Made by a program: the position numbers and the translations under genes. 64,000 bases of DNA, from positions 32,241,057 to 32,305,056 of the forward strand of contig CP141148.1 of assembly GCA_035235625.1 (NCBI GenBank). The letters run 5' to 3'. A model generated the notes under the pieces. The model was not told where the DNA came from. It saw nothing but the letters and a program-made list of their open reading frames with translations, and did no database searches. The number at the start of each line of letters is the position of its first letter. Within the stretch, counting starts at the first letter, position 1. Below, piece by piece: positions 24,530 to 37,900 of this stretch. This stretch comes from Saururus chinensis (taxonomy: Eukaryota > Streptophyta > Magnoliopsida > Piperales > Saururaceae).

Positions 24530-25270
24530 ACTATAACATTTTCAATTTCATAATTAAATTCACTTCCTTTAGTAAGCTACACCATCATTAGGTGATTTTC
24601 ACTAAATTTGGCGAACCATTCATCTTTCTATTAGTATAACTTCCTTTCAAAATTGAATTTAATTATAAAACTTTAGTATATTATATATTTTAGAAGACGA
24701 ATCTAATGCCTCAAAGAACATGGAAATCCTGCTTAGCTCAAGTTATGACATTGAAAATTTAACACTGTTATTAGTAAGCAATGAACGAATAATGTTTGCG
24801 GTTGAACAGTGAACTGTGCAGGGGAGCTTGTCGTTCGAGAGCAAAATGCAATGTACATAGCATTGTGCAGTTAGCCATTCTACGCTATGCAATTCTCCAT
24901 CAAAATTGACACTTTTGAACAATGAAGTGAAATGTAGTTAATCGTTTTGATGCTTTGTTGAACAAAACTTGCATTGCAATCTACCCAACGACTCACTGCT
25001 AAAACGGTGACATGTACCGCAACTGAAAGTCTAAACCACAATTTACCATTGTGCAATTCGCTATTTGAATGACTCATTATTTGCTACAATAGTAAATTTT
25101 CATTGTCAGAAATTGAACTACATAAATTGGATTTCCATGTTCTATAGTGTGTTGAATTTGTCCATCAATTATTCATGTCAAACTAAAATTTGATAAATCA
25201 AATTTAATTTCAATAGGAAGTTGTGTCAGTAGACAATCATCGGTGACAAATAATTTCATAATTGTGTTTG
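24530..25270. mobile_element. Large fold-back element (long inverted repeats)
   Basis: Arms of roughly 300 bp mirror each other imperfectly. AGAACATGGAAATCC near 24,717 pairs with GGATTTCCATGTTCT near 25,128; ATAACTTCCTTTCAAAATTG near 24,640 pairs with the inverse of CAATAGGAAGTTGTG near 25,211; and TGAAAATTTAACACTGTTA near 24,751 pairs with the inverse of a segment near 25,095. The centre also contains shorter complementary pieces. No coding capacity. It begins just outside the Harbinger right end. Superfamily unknown; a MULE-type or fold-back MITE is possible. Confidence 0.6.
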
Positions 25271-25363
25271 TAATAGATTAAGTTGCAGAGTTGCAATTCA
25301 TTTCATAATTGTGTTTGTAATAGCTTAAGTTGCAAAGTGTTTGTAATAGCTTAAGTTGCAAAG
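25264..25363. repeat. Short tandem repeats GTGTTTGTAATAGCTTAAG
   Basis: Three copies of a 26-bp motif begin at 25264, 25311 and 25337. The last two are directly adjacent and nearly identical, so they are a recent duplication beside the fold-back element's right arm. Confidence 0.75.
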
Positions 25364-25369
25364 CTGCAA

Positions 25370-26887
25370 TACACACAAACAGGGTGTAATTGTAATTGGG
25401 CAATCATGGTAGAAGACGTGAATGAACAAACCAACTCTGAGAGAAGCCTTATATTAGGGATGCTAGTGGGTTAGGTATATAGGAAAACCTGACACAACTC
25501 GACTTAATGATCGGGTTTGGGTTTCTAATTTAAACTTAAATAACTAGACCCAACTAAAATTATAAATATTAATTTTTTAATTTTATGTTATATTTTTTAA
25601 GACTAAATAATCATTTAAAATATTATATTTTTAAATAAGTATTTTTAAAATTTAAAGATAACTTTTTACATTTTAAATGGGTTGGGTCAGGTTTGGGTTA
25701 TTATGTCTTATATGGTAACAGGTTCTTGTAATAATAGCCTACGTGACTGTTAATTCAAAAGGCTGTGACCCACTTTGGAACGTTTTCAACAAAACCCAAC
25801 TCGAACCTGGGCATTACTACCTTAGATGGAACCTTTCGGTGCAAAAAAACATCTAGGAAAGAAGAGGAAAAGGAAGAGCTGTAGAACGAGGAAGGTTGGA
25901 GAGGAGAGCTGTAGTTTACTCCTCGAAGAAGTTTTAGAAAAAACAGAGGAATAAGAGGAAAGGAAGAAGATAAGGGGGCAGATTTGGGGGGAATGCTGTA
26001 AAGCAACGATATAGAATAAATATCTAATAGAAACTTTTCACCAGCCTCCAATTGGGCTTTCAATGAAGTGCCTATCTTATATATGGAAAGGCACCCTCTC
26101 TCTGCAGAAAAAGTAGTTTTGCTACAGAAAGAAGCATAAACAACTCATTCTAATATTCGTCAAACCAATGTTCTGTTTTTCAGTAGTGTCCAAGTTATAG
26201 TACATTAAATTAAAGAGAATAATTAAAGTAATTGAGAAAATCACATTACATGAAGTCTGCCATTCAAGAGCGGAAAACACCAAATTATTGGGCTTACTAC
26301 TAAGTTTCCACCAATCACCAAACCAGAATAAGGAGGGGCAGGTCACAAGACGAGGGGAATACGCTACAGTGCTGGACAAACTTAAAGTATAACGGCCACG
26401 CCAACACAAATAACAGTGGCGTTTGATTAGACATATTGCCTCCAACAATAAAACTCAGCAACCTCATAGATCAATTCCATCTTTCTTCCTAAAACATAGC
26501 ATTCTATGATTTTAAACCAAGAAAAAGGAGCATAAGAAAATTCTCAACAATGGTAGCTCGATACACAATATATATACTAGCCTAGGCAGAAAAAAGCAGG
26601 GCTAAAGGTCATTACATGAAAATCAATTATTCTGCAGCTTGTAGCCACCTTGCATACTAATCCCAGATAGTGGCCATCCAAGCACAGTTTTCCAAAGAAT
26701 GGTGGGCGGACAACCTCTATGGTTGTCAATCGTTTTCTATATATTTCTGCTTTTAAAAGGGTGGCTCACTTCTCTAATCGCTAAAATGGAAAAGGTACCA
26801 CCCACCGGCAGAGTCCTCATTCTTCTTCTCTAAAATCTACACTAGATACAGCATCTCTACATATGCTACATCGTTAACTTCCTATTA
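25370..26887. other. Intergenic and galactosyltransferase 3' flank
   Basis: No supported gene. A GGGTTGGGTC-rich patch at 25,440-25,740 resembles hAT MITE interiors but lacks paired ends. The part nearest 26,888 (about 26,600-26,887) should include the 3' UTR of the minus-strand galactosyltransferase gene. Confidence 0.4.
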
Positions 26888-29800
26888 TCAGAAAGTTGCA
26901 CTCCAGAGAGCATTTTCGCCTTCTCCACATCTTTGGTGGACCTCTTTAATCCTCTCGGCTGATTTGCAGATGCCACTGCAACTCCAATCAAATGATGCAA
27001 CACAGATGTTCCCCGCTTGAGCTTTCCACTCACAATCTGCATAACATTATTTTTGAAACAAGAGGATAACAAATTATTTTCCACTTGCAGGCAGATAAAC
27101 TCATGAGGAAGCAGATAAGGCTGACTGTATCTGAATTTAAGTGCATCAGATAGGCTTAAAACTGAATGCAAAATGGTAAAGAGTAAACCTAGAATTACCT
27201 AAGGGAGGGCTAGGTGTTTTTGCAAAAGTTTTCCCTCGGAAAAAGTGTTTATCAGGAAAAAAAAATTTCATAAATGTCATAGAAAAAATGGTTTCCATGG
27301 GTTAAGGTTATCTGGAGAACTTATTTTACTATAATCAGCGGTCCTGGAAAAGTAAATTGTTGAGATAACTATAGCTTTACAAGTCCAATAGCAGTATTCT
27401 TAGTGTGCTCCATATGTTTTAATGTGCTTCTGATAATCCCCACCAACCTACCCCTTTGGACCCACGTGAGCTCTACACTAAAAAATGGTCCCCACAAAGT
27501 GTTAATGTACCTCTTAATGTGGGCCACACATTTCTTAATGTACCCTTATGATCCTACCCGTTTGGACCCATGTGAGACCCACTTAGTAAAAAATGGTCCC
27601 CACAAAGTGTTAAATATAGTCCCTACAAACCGTTAATGTGCCTCTCAATATAGTCCCCACAAAGTGTTAAATGTACCTCTTAATGTATACTAAGAGAGCG
27701 AGAGCCCCAGTTTTGCTTGGAAAAACTTTTTGCGGTGGATGGCAGACATGCAAAAAGACAGCTCCTTTTTTCACCCACTTTTCCAGCATCAAGGAAAACC
27801 ATTTTCCTAGCCCCTACTTTTCTAGATCCCCTAACACACTGCAAATTATTTTTTGTGGAAAAAAATGTCCCATGAGCCTTTTCCACAACCCAGAACACAC
27901 CCTAGGACCACACTTATTTCAACCAAGTAAAAGAATTGAAATCCAAATGTAAATGCTGATTATAGTTTTCTAAACAGAAATGTACAAAATCATCCACCTT
28001 GCATTTAAATTCCGCTATGAGCCACCTAGAAATTAACTAGACCATCTACCCGTAAATGTGATGATTACACTACATTGAAGCATGAATTTACCGAACAGTA
28101 TTTCAAATGTTTTCTTTCTCCTTTCTTTAATAGAATTCTTGATATAAAATCAGAAAGAGAAGTATAATTAAATAGAGATGCACTCTTGTGCTTATACTTC
28201 TCACGCATTTCTTTAAAGGTGAACTTTTTGCATCATTTTGTTAGTTGTACCAAAGATGATATGTCAGATTCTACTAACAAACTGGTTGAGTTTGTTGTAG
28301 GTGTAAGCTAATGGTCCAATAAGTCAGTTTGGTCTCGTGAGTGATCCCGTTCAAAGCACCTATGGCCTAAGTTATTAAAAAAACAGAAGACAGTCCAGCA
28401 ACTTCAGAACTAACAAAAAACACAGGAACCAGGAATTTTTTTCAACTACACATGTTTGCTGGAGAGTGGCGATTCAACAATCTATGCAATAATCTTCAAA
28501 TTTCAGCAAGCAGAAACTCCTGGCAGCAAGTGTGAACATGAATGGCACAGAACAGAAAGAGGTAAATATAGAGAAGAACAATAGGAGAAAGGGGATCCTT
28601 TGTCTTCAGCATCACACCAAGGACCCTTAACACTCATGTAGTCAACACTTCAAACCATCCGTTAAAACAAGAGAACTTTATACTGACAATTTCAAACTGT
28701 TTATTGTTTTTAAGACTACGTGTTTATAGATTCTCAGGTATGATTTGCTCAGGAAACATCCAATTAGCTAGTGGAAAGTAACAATTTAATAGGATCACTG
28801 GTGAAGAAGGCATGTTGTGGCAGAATCACACAATTGAAAGGTGCTCATGAGTGATGATCATGATAATCCAATTACTTGAATTCCCAAATACAAGCAATGA
28901 ATTAATAGCTAACAGAGACAATGGTACAAAGATGAATGAACTTACCCGGGGGTGTACCACAACATAGTCGACGGTCATCTATGTGTTCAATATCCAGTCC
29001 AATAAACCATGATCCTAAGGACACATCTTCATTTGCATATTTATGGAGTACATGCCTGGCATTACTTCAAAAGATAAGCACTTCTCCAAATATCAAAGAA
29101 ACTTAAAGCAGATTATGGGAAATAGCCTTACTGATTAATTGATATATAAGTCGCCAGGTCTCTTGAAATTGCATAGAGTTGACCAGTGGCATGTCGAAAG
29201 TATTTGTTTCCTTCTTCACCAAATTTCCAGTACTCAGGCTCATGGTATCTCACCCCTCTGTCCAATAGATAAAACGAAAACCTTTAGTCTCCCTGGATAG
29301 TTGAATATCCAATTGACATGTAAATATTAGATCTCTTACTTTTGGGCAAGAACGGGTCCTGACTTCATGCATCCGATGTACACCCGAGGCTTCGAGCGAT
29401 GTCTAGCCAATGTTGTCCCAAGTGTTGCTGCAGCAGTTCAAGTGAAAAATCTCCAGTCAGTTGGAAAGATACTTTGATTTGTATCTGTAACTAAAAAGCC
29501 AAGATGTGTCTAGCTTGTAGGAGTTGACCAACATGTTGCACATCAAAATAGGCTAAATAACCCTAGCATTAGGGATAGAATACACTACAATTAAATATGA
29601 ACGACTAAATTGCCCTCTATGCATAAGTAAAAACAGTACTTAAAGTCTAACAGTATCAACATCAACCAGCATCTAATTATTTATCAAATGTGTCTAGCGA
29701 CTATAGCCTAAGAATCAGAATCCAACAGGATTCAAACAAGTTTGTACTTCGAACCAATTAATGATTTTCTTGAATGGGCCTCATTAAAACTATAAAGTAT

Positions 29801-32800
29801 ACACATTCCATGTTAATTTTTATTCAAGACAAAGGCATTCCAATCCATTTCGTGATGCATTGTATTCTAACATACAAAATATCTAATTATTTTCATAAAC
29901 TTTTTACTGATTCGTAAATTATGTTTGAAGCTCCTCAAATTGGCATATTCAAACTGATTCCAGGGATGATCCCTAGTGGAAACAGTTTGTAGGCTGGCAT
30001 AAGATTGGTTTGTCCAATTCTGAGTTAAATTGGCTACTTCGACCATTTCACAACGTTCAAATTGCAGGGTTTTGGCTGTAAAGAGAAGAATCTCATAAAC
30101 TCCTAAAATGTATGAGACTATTCCTCTAAAATTTGCCAGTGACGGAAAGTATATAAAAAAAGGTGTGCAATCTTAGTGACAGACAAAATATTCAGTATGG
30201 GCATAAAGTAAACACCTATATTAACATGGACATCGTCATCAACTTTTATGTAGAAATCGGCATCCCATGTAGCCACTGCTGTTGCAAAATATATTTTGGT
30301 CTTGGCTGACAATTCAAGGTATCCTTCCACATGTTCCTGCATTATCAGGCCAACAACAAGTAGTGTCTTTCTAATCAGAAGCCATCGAAATTTATATCAG
30401 ATGATCAACACAACACAATGCACAGTTGATATGCTGGTGTGAATTGGGACTATCAGCTTGAATATATTTTTTTTGCTAGACATGTAGATGGAAAATAAAT
30501 CCAAGGAATGATAACAAAAAACCAAACTTACAAGCCTCATAAAATCTCCATGCTTCCTGTCTTCTGCTTCAATAGCTTTGTCCAAAATACCACCTGGTGT
30601 TGCACTGTAAAATTCAAATTCAATCAAATTAAGTCTGATATGAAACAGAGAAAAGACAAAAAAAATTGGTTATTTTATCTCAGTAATAGTTCGAGGCCAC
30701 CAAGAGTAACAACGCACTGGACAATCTTTCTTAAAAATTCTTGTAATAGATCTAGTATCTATAAACATCTCTCATGCCTCATGTACAATATGTGCCTAGA
30801 AGGTTCCTCCTAGAGATGATATCATCAACCAAAACAACAAGTAAGAACCAAACAGTAAAGATCTTAGCTCTTCAAGATGTTGCAGCTAGTAAATGACAGT
30901 TCACCTCCTATATTGGGAAGATCCACCCAAATAGCATCATTCCTTAGAATTTTAAAGTTACCGGAAGGGGACTAAGGTTTCTTACACTTATTGTGCTTCA
31001 TGGCATATGCAGCCTAATGCCGGCAATGACATGTGCTCAACTAAATAAGTTCTTCACATTTGCCACCTAATATTGAAAATTTTACTACCATAACTATGTA
31101 CAGCACATTCCCTAAGATATAACTACACCTCACCTGTGACCAATGACAAATCGAATGATGATGCCCTTCTCTTCCTCTAATCTCTTTCTTTTTTCTCCTG
31201 AATTGCGATCAACAAAATGAGAATATTATTGTAATGAATTAATGCCAAGGAATAAATCGAAAAACACAATAAACATATCCAAGAGATCAAACTGCAAGGG
31301 CAAACATAGTATCAGAGATTTGAACCTTGTGGCATCCAGGTAGCCCGAACTGAATCTCTTCTTTTCCGACTGCTAAAAGCAGTATTTATTCCAACAACCA
31401 TTAAATACTTCCGCTTGTCCTTAGCATCCGCAGTTTGCAAGTTCTCTGAGGTAGGAGAGCCACTAAGTATAGACTCTTGTGCAGCTCTTGCAGCAGCTAA
31501 TTCCATTTCTAAGTTAGAAATTGTTTTGTCCAATGTCCTGCATTTTAAACAGCACCATTTTTTTCATTTTAAGTAAAGAGCAATTTCAAATTTAAAGGTA
31601 GAAATTTCAAATACATAGACATATTAAAGACATCTAACAAAGAAAAGCATACTGTATGGCGTAATGGGTTTTGGAGACTTCTCCCAGAATATCCTTTCGT
31701 TCTTGCCTTGCCTTCAGATAAAGTGAGGTTATGTCAGGACTCATAGAGTGCCAAAAAACTCATCATCCAACCTAAGTAAAGTAAAAACTTCATATAAAAT
31801 ACATAAATGAATGGGAAGCTCTGAAAACAAGCTATATGAAACAAAATGCTTGAGAACGAGAATAAAAATCATTCACCAAAGATACTCACAGATTTGAGGT
31901 CACACCAGAATAAAAAATCATTCACCAAAGATACTCACAGATTTGATCTCACATCCATCCGAAATTAGCTTCAGTTTTTCACTTTCAACTTCTTTTGTCC
32001 TGACTATGTCTTTTGGTTCGGGAACAGCCCACATCCTGTGGTGAAAAGTTAAAATAATATGATTGGTCTAAATAGCATAATTGCAAAAAAGGAAACGCGA
32101 ACAACCATAAAGCAACCATTGAAATAATAAGTAAATCGGAAAGCATTGCTATACAAATTAAGCATTATGCTTAGTGAGAAACAGATTGACAGATATCACA
32201 TGCAGCTTTGCCTCAATAATCATCATTTTTATGCAAGTTCTTCACCTCAATTTTTGGCGTAAAATCCAGATCAAAATTACAGGTTTTAGTTTCAACCCGT
32301 TTAACAGCCATCCTTTTCTTACGAAATATAAAGTTTAAGTACTGTGAAATCTCATAAAGAAAAGCAGGAAAGAATAAAGTCCTAATTATGTGTTATACAG
32401 AAGTCATAGAGAACTCGTCTATAATAAGAAATAAATGTACCCTCTAGCATTCAGATACAGAATTATATACAGAAAGCAACAGTCAGCTAATTATCCCACA
32501 GGTAAAGGGAAAATAAACATCACCGCTCGTAATAAGAACTAGCATGACCCATCAGATTTCTACGAATAGTTGAAGAAGCTTAGTCCGCGGAAAAATTAAA
32601 TACTTGAACTCTGAATTTCTGAACACTCACTAACACCATTGTTCACGAATCGACATTCTTCACACAACACCATTGACTGAAATTTAGAAACGAAGAGGAA
32701 ATCTTCAAAATCCCCCCTGGCCCCGGGTTAAAATTAAACAAACTTTGGCCAATCAGCTGAAAAGTTACGCCAACTTTGCAGCGAGTCAAGCCATCAGACT

Positions 32801-33001
32801 CCATCCCCATGGACAAAACCCATCGAAACAATGTAGTCCAAACATATACAAAACACCATGGTAAAGAAAAGCCCAGCATGATCTACACCTGTTAGTGAAG
32901 AGCAAACCAGCACAGAAGCTCGCAATGCAAAGAAAAGACGTCCATTTCCTGGTAACCACATTCCTGGACGACCCATCAACTCCTCTGCACTTCAAAGACA
33001 T
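26888..33001 (-). CDS. Beta-1,3-galactosyltransferase, GT31 (complete, 403 aa)
   Basis: Golgi type II membrane enzyme of CAZy family GT31 that adds galactose in beta-1,3 linkage; plant members of this clade build arabinogalactan-protein glycans. Eleven exons from the start at 33001: 33001-32889, 32035-31939, 31711-31653, 31537-31326, 31197-31134, 30604-30532, 30336-30216, 29427-29340, 29257-29132, 29055-28946 and 27036-26888 (TGA). All junctions keep frame. A signal anchor lies at residues 20-36, followed by a DUF4094-type stem with a coiled coil ([19 protein letters not shown]). The Galactosyl_T domain shows RRDSVRATW (149-157), the metal-binding DDD at 239-241 within [12 protein letters not shown], and [12 protein letters not shown] (324-335). 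The C-terminal Cys-rich motif is DWSCSGIC. The start is chosen at [10 protein letters not shown]; an in-frame upstream Met (33064) is less likely. Closest in style to the Arabidopsis B3GALT7-type group; the exact orthologue is not assigned. Confidence 0.93.
27213..27901. mobile_element. Tourist-like insertion in galactosyltransferase last intron
   Basis: CTA flanks both ends (27210-27212, 27902-27904). The left end GGTGTTTTTGCAAAAG and the reverse complement of the right end, GGTGTGTTCTGGGTTG, share a short imperfect inverted repeat, and both interiors continue into GGAAAA-rich sequence. It contains the minisatellite at 27,400-27,690. It fits a non-autonomous PIF/Harbinger (Tourist-like) element, but the TIR is weak. 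Confidence 0.45.
27400..27690. repeat. Minisatellite in intron
   Basis: Repeated blocks combine TTAATGTACCTCTTAATGT, AAAATGGTCCCCACAAAGTG and ACCCxTTTGGACCCA in irregular order over about 290 bp. Non-coding, within the Tourist-like insertion. Confidence 0.7.
31864..31947 (-). repeat. 49-bp tandem duplication across a splice donor
   Basis: A segment of about 34 bp ending in CTCACAGATTTGA occurs twice with 49-bp spacing (31864-31897 and 31913-31946). The copy touching the exon contains the last eight exon bases and the donor (CT|GTGAGTATC on the minus strand). The second copy places an identical donor 49 bp into the intron, with its exon-equivalent end at 31890. Confidence 0.85.
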
Positions 33002-33951
33002 CTTCTTTCCTCCTCCTACCTTACCCACCTCCCCTTCACTCAACCACAAAACTGGCAGCTCCACCGACCTCTCCAGCCAAGACCCATCTCAGAACGGCCA
33101 AAATTCGATCGACCCGGATGCCAAAATTGGCCTACAAGATCAGTTGACTTGGCAATTCCTGCTCAAATGGAACTCTTATGCAGAAGTGAAAGATGCATCA
33201 CAGAGACGGTGCCAGAGAGAACAACTTTTGGATTTCATCTCTTATAAATTTGCAGGAGGACCAGAACCAACTGTTCTAGTTTAATGAAATTGCCATTAAC
33301 TCCTCAACAGACACTGGATCTTCCCCTTTGCTCCTCTGCCCGGGGCCGGGGATGCCCCTCTCGGCAGTTGCCATTATTTCTCTGATGTTGAAAGGAGTGG
33401 GAGGAGTTGGACCGGGCCTGTCACGCCGGTTCGGCTTGGTTATTTGTTCAAACTGGGTTAATGAAATTTTGGTAGTTTAACCGTGAGCCCGAGCATCTTG
33501 AGCCGTTGGATCTCAATACGAAAAGGGGCAGGCGCATTAGTCACAACCGTGATCGGCTGGTGAAGCAACCTCATCTAATTAATTTTTTAAAACATGTGCA
33601 TTTTTAACAGTGTATGTAAACTGGGAGATATGTAGTCACGTGATACCATGTCGTAATATCACGTGTTTTGAAAATTTTATTGGCTGGCGTTGCTTCACCG
33701 GCGGCTACGCTTCACCCGCTCAATATGATTCCATTAGTTACATTTGGATTAAAATTTGAAGGCCCACAAAGCTCGGGTTTATACAAATATATCTTTTTTA
33801 TAATGATATTGCTAAGAGCTCAGCGTGAGCCCAAGGCGATTATTACATTCACAATTTTTTCATAGCCATTGATCTATAGAGCCTTTGTCTTGGTGTTTTG
33901 ATAAGTGTTGCATTTTTCGTATGAAAATGAGACCTATTATAAAAAATAATA

Positions 33952-34049
33952 CTATGGCTTAGATTAATAGTTGTATTTAATTTTTTAATAAATTAATTTT
34001 AATTTATTTTAAAAAATTAAATAGAGCTATTAATGTGGGATAAAGAGAA
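33952..34049. mobile_element. Stowaway-like MITE, copy 3 (degraded)
   Basis: TA-flanked (33950-33951, 34050-34051). The right end TTAATGTGGGATAAAGAGAA matches the family terminus; the left end is more decayed. The interior TAAATAGAGCTATTAATGTG is shared with copy 2. Confidence 0.6.
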
Positions 34050-34860
34050 TAGAATATAACTAATTAATCAGATGATTTAATTTAACAATTCAAACTAATG
34101 GATCCATCATGTGGCAAAGTTTTACGTGAATAAGGTTTTAATTAGGAAAAGAATTAGCTAGCTTCTTAGTTATTAGATCATGGCCAGAACTATGATCTAA
34201 TGGTTAGGGAGCTGTAGTTCTAGCTATACATCCTTTTTAATTAACAGGAGGTGTTCAAATCCTCCGAATCCAACTAGAAAGGTCTCTAATCAATATTCTT
34301 GTTAAGGCTGAGCTAAATGCCTAAAACTCAGTATTACGTGAACATACGGAAGAGTAATGCTATGGCAAGTCAAAAGTCTATTTCATCATTTTTAAACCAT
34401 CGAAGAAGTGGAAAATGGTAATGTGGGCTTTTGACATGCAAAAATTCACTTCGTTAAAAGCATTTTTCCATCTGAAATTATAATCACAGGTCGCCGGCTT
34501 GGGTGAATATTTTCTTGTCAACCCTAATTAAGGACCGTTAAAAAAAAGAAATGGTTAATGCATAGGTAGAACTTCAATTAGTCATTTTTAATCAATTAGT
34601 TGCATTGGCTGTTGACCATGTAGTGTCATAATGAAACTCCCTTCATGGACACATTAGTACACGTGCTCCTTCACATATGAAAACACACATCCATTGCTAC
34701 TAATCATTGATCATCAATGTAGGGAAAAAGGCCTTCATCATCCCTGGGCTGATAGTAATAACCCTGGAAAGGACACCCATCCCCAAAATTCAAAGAAAAA
34801 AGTTGAGATGATCCCGAGGGTAAATACAGGCATCGTTAGCCATTGGATCCAAATTCGGAC

Positions 34861-34995
34861 AATATAAGAGGATACTACCCCTAAGTATAAGTTATGAATA
34901 TCATCGCGATAATATAAGAGATATTACCCCTAAGTTATGTATATCATCGCGACAATATAAGAGATATTACCCCTAAGTTATGTATATCATTAGAT
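34861..34995. repeat. Three-unit tandem repeat
   Basis: Units start at AATATAAGAG (34861, 34911, 34954; spacing 50 and 43 bp) and each contains TACCCCTAAGT and ATATCAT. The last two units are nearly identical. Confidence 0.85.
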
Positions 34996-37900
34996 CAAAG
35001 TTTAATAACGTACGATTAGATAAACACGGGTCTTAGATCCAATTCGAAGCAAAGAAGAGAAGGGTCTCAAAATCCTTAAAAAGGGTACTTAGGTTAATTG
35101 GGCTAGGAAAGTTGGGGCTGGCCCGGGCCATAGCACGATGCTTGCATGTTCTGTTGTCAGTACTTCGGACCTGAACATGCCCGGGCATGCCCCAATTCAT
35201 ATGCCTCGCTTGGGAAGCACGCAAATTTGTGCTATGCCATTTTCACGAAGTGGTTAAGCACGTGATAATTTCACGTGCCATAGAAGGTTGGAGCTGGGGC
35301 CCCAGTAGACCAATATTCTACATTGGAACTCGTCGCTTTATCATATGCAGTACATGTGGTTTGCTTAGGTCTACAAATCCTGCAATTAGCTTGGTAAATG
35401 CTAATTACCCCTTACGAGATGTATGTCTCTTTGGTACCATTGGAAGGGACAGAGGTGGCAGGTTTCTTTGGTTTAATTCCATGATTCACATATTAAATCA
35501 AAAGAGATAACAAATGCAACATTGGGAGCTGCTTCATAAACCGCCCATTTCATCTCGACCCTACACATGTTACTGCAGGTGCCCATCCGAGCATTGGAGC
35601 TTGGATCAGAAAGATTAATGAACACCATCGGTGACAGTAGACATGTTTCATTGGTTCTCAGGCTTTTTAACTTTTGTCAGCCTTGATCAGATCGGTGGCT
35701 GGTTTTGGGACGGGTGCAAAAGGGCTGGAGCCAGGAAGTCCCAGAAAAGTACCGAGTTGCAGTCGGTTTCAGTGTCCCTGTAGCTCAACTCTGAAGGCAT
35801 GAACGGCTCCAACAAACAGAGGCCCATTCATAACGAACTGTAAGTGTATTCAGGAAGGTAAGATGCTGCAGTGCAGTCCTTTTACAAGTATGGTCGTACT
35901 CCTACAGGCTTTGGGAGAGAGCCACTCATGGGTATTGCTTACAAACAAAGACAAACAACCATAAAAAATAGATGTGCTACCAAGAGTAGGGAAGCTGCTT
36001 CTCCTTAACAATGAGTCTAACGTAACTTGTACATGAGAGTCCTTCATTTATGAAATTGACTATATATAATATATACTCTTGTCAATCTTAAAAATGAAGG
36101 GCTCCCATGCATGACTATTGTTAGGCTAATTGTGGATGGACAGCCTGAAAAACACTTCCAAAACGAGGCCTTATTCTAGTATTCATGCAGGCAGGTTAGA
36201 AAGGAACCCCGGATGCAAACAGTAAGTGCTAGACAAGACATACCATTTGTTTTGAAAATCACATATAAGCAACGACTGGACCAGTGAGTCCCTTTCCCAG
36301 CTCTCTCATCATCCACATTTACGAGCACCAGTTTGGTCTTATTCAAATCTTCGAAAAGAACAAATTTTGACTTGTGAACAGTTGAACAACATCCCTTTCT
36401 CATTTAGACACATATCCATGGATCCATACATCTCCGACGGAGAGGAACTCCCCCACAGTGCACAACCACCTAAGGCGCAAGTGTCCTCCTGTACACTCCC
36501 TCACAGTGCACAACCACCTACTGCGCAAGTAGTACAAGCAAATAGTAATGCCACTAAGTCGGATTCTAATATTAACCAATTCATACTTGAAGGAATCAAC
36601 TGCTTGCGACAAAATAACCGTCTTAACGTATAATGAGGCGAAAGTCTTTCCGTTATTAACCACTTCATGTTAGAATGAACAGTGGAAACCAAACTCCGCT
36701 CAAACGCAAACAAGGTAAAAGTTAGGGGTGCCACTCTCTGATAAGGCATTTGGTAAAATTAATCCTGACCCAATTAGCGGAGTAACTGTTCGGGTTGTGT
36801 TCATATTTAGTGATCTAACCCGGCCCGACCAAATTAACATTATAAATATAATTTTATTGCATTTTAATAAAAGCCAATCTGACTTGACCTATTAGGGTCT
36901 GAGTTTCGATTCGACCAAAAAATAACTATTTAAGTTAGATTAAATTTATTATTTCTTAAATGATATCAGGTTCAGGGTTTTTTAGAAAAACCCGGCGGCA
37001 ACCATACAAACCTACCTGGGCAGACCCCGACACACAGAATACCCACATAAAAGTAACTTACGTTACGATACCACAAAGAGCAAGTAATGGGCTAATAGCC
37101 CAGGGACCAAATCGAAGGTTCTCCCAAACAACTATTTAATTATGCGCCATCATCAAGGAAAAATTGTAAAAAGAAAAAGCAATAAACTCAAGTAAAGAAA
37201 ATTGCTCTTCTTTATCAAATAAATAATAAGAGAATGTCATTTACATGGGCCCAATGAATGCCCACTTAGTGGATTTTGGTCCGCCCATCAGCCCATGATC
37301 AACACGCACCGTTGGATCTCGACCCACAACATGCCACGCGCTGCAACCCTGCGTCTTAATATTTACCATAATAAAAAGCACACGTTTCCGTGACATACCC
37401 CAAAACGTATGTTTTATGCAAAGCCAATGTTTATGTAAAAGGCCTTGAGCAATGTTTTCATATCCCCATCAATCAATACGACATCCAAAGATGTGCGCCC
37501 GGGACCCTACCGAAATATGGCAATTCTGTCCTACTCACGTGAGACACATCACATTAAGCCTCGGCAACATCAGCCTATAACTCGAACACATGAATCGCTG
37601 AATGTGCCAACAGGAATTATGTTTTTACCATGACGGTGGAACTGCCCCTCACTATTTATAACTTCAAGAAGTGGCTTACGAGATGGCGCAAAACAACTCC
37701 GGACAAACGATGTTAAGAGGGTGCAAGGCAACAAGTACTAACACGCTTGACATATACAAGTTCATCGGTCGTGATACTTCCATATAGAACTACCAGGGTA
37801 AAAGTATGCGACAATCGCTTGACCAATCCCATTATATTTTGCTACAAAAATGATTTATAAACTACTCACTCTGAAATGCATACATTGCCCCAAACACCAA

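Noticed and set aside
25440-25740. Possible hAT MITE rich in GGGTTGGGTC motifs
   Set aside because: The left side resembles a hAT end (TTAGGGATGC), but no inverted partner or 8-bp duplication could be found on the right.
36725-37030. Possible hAT MITE starting TTAGGGGTGCC
   Set aside because: The interior resembles hAT MITEs (CCCGGCCCGACC), but no matching right terminus or target duplication was seen.
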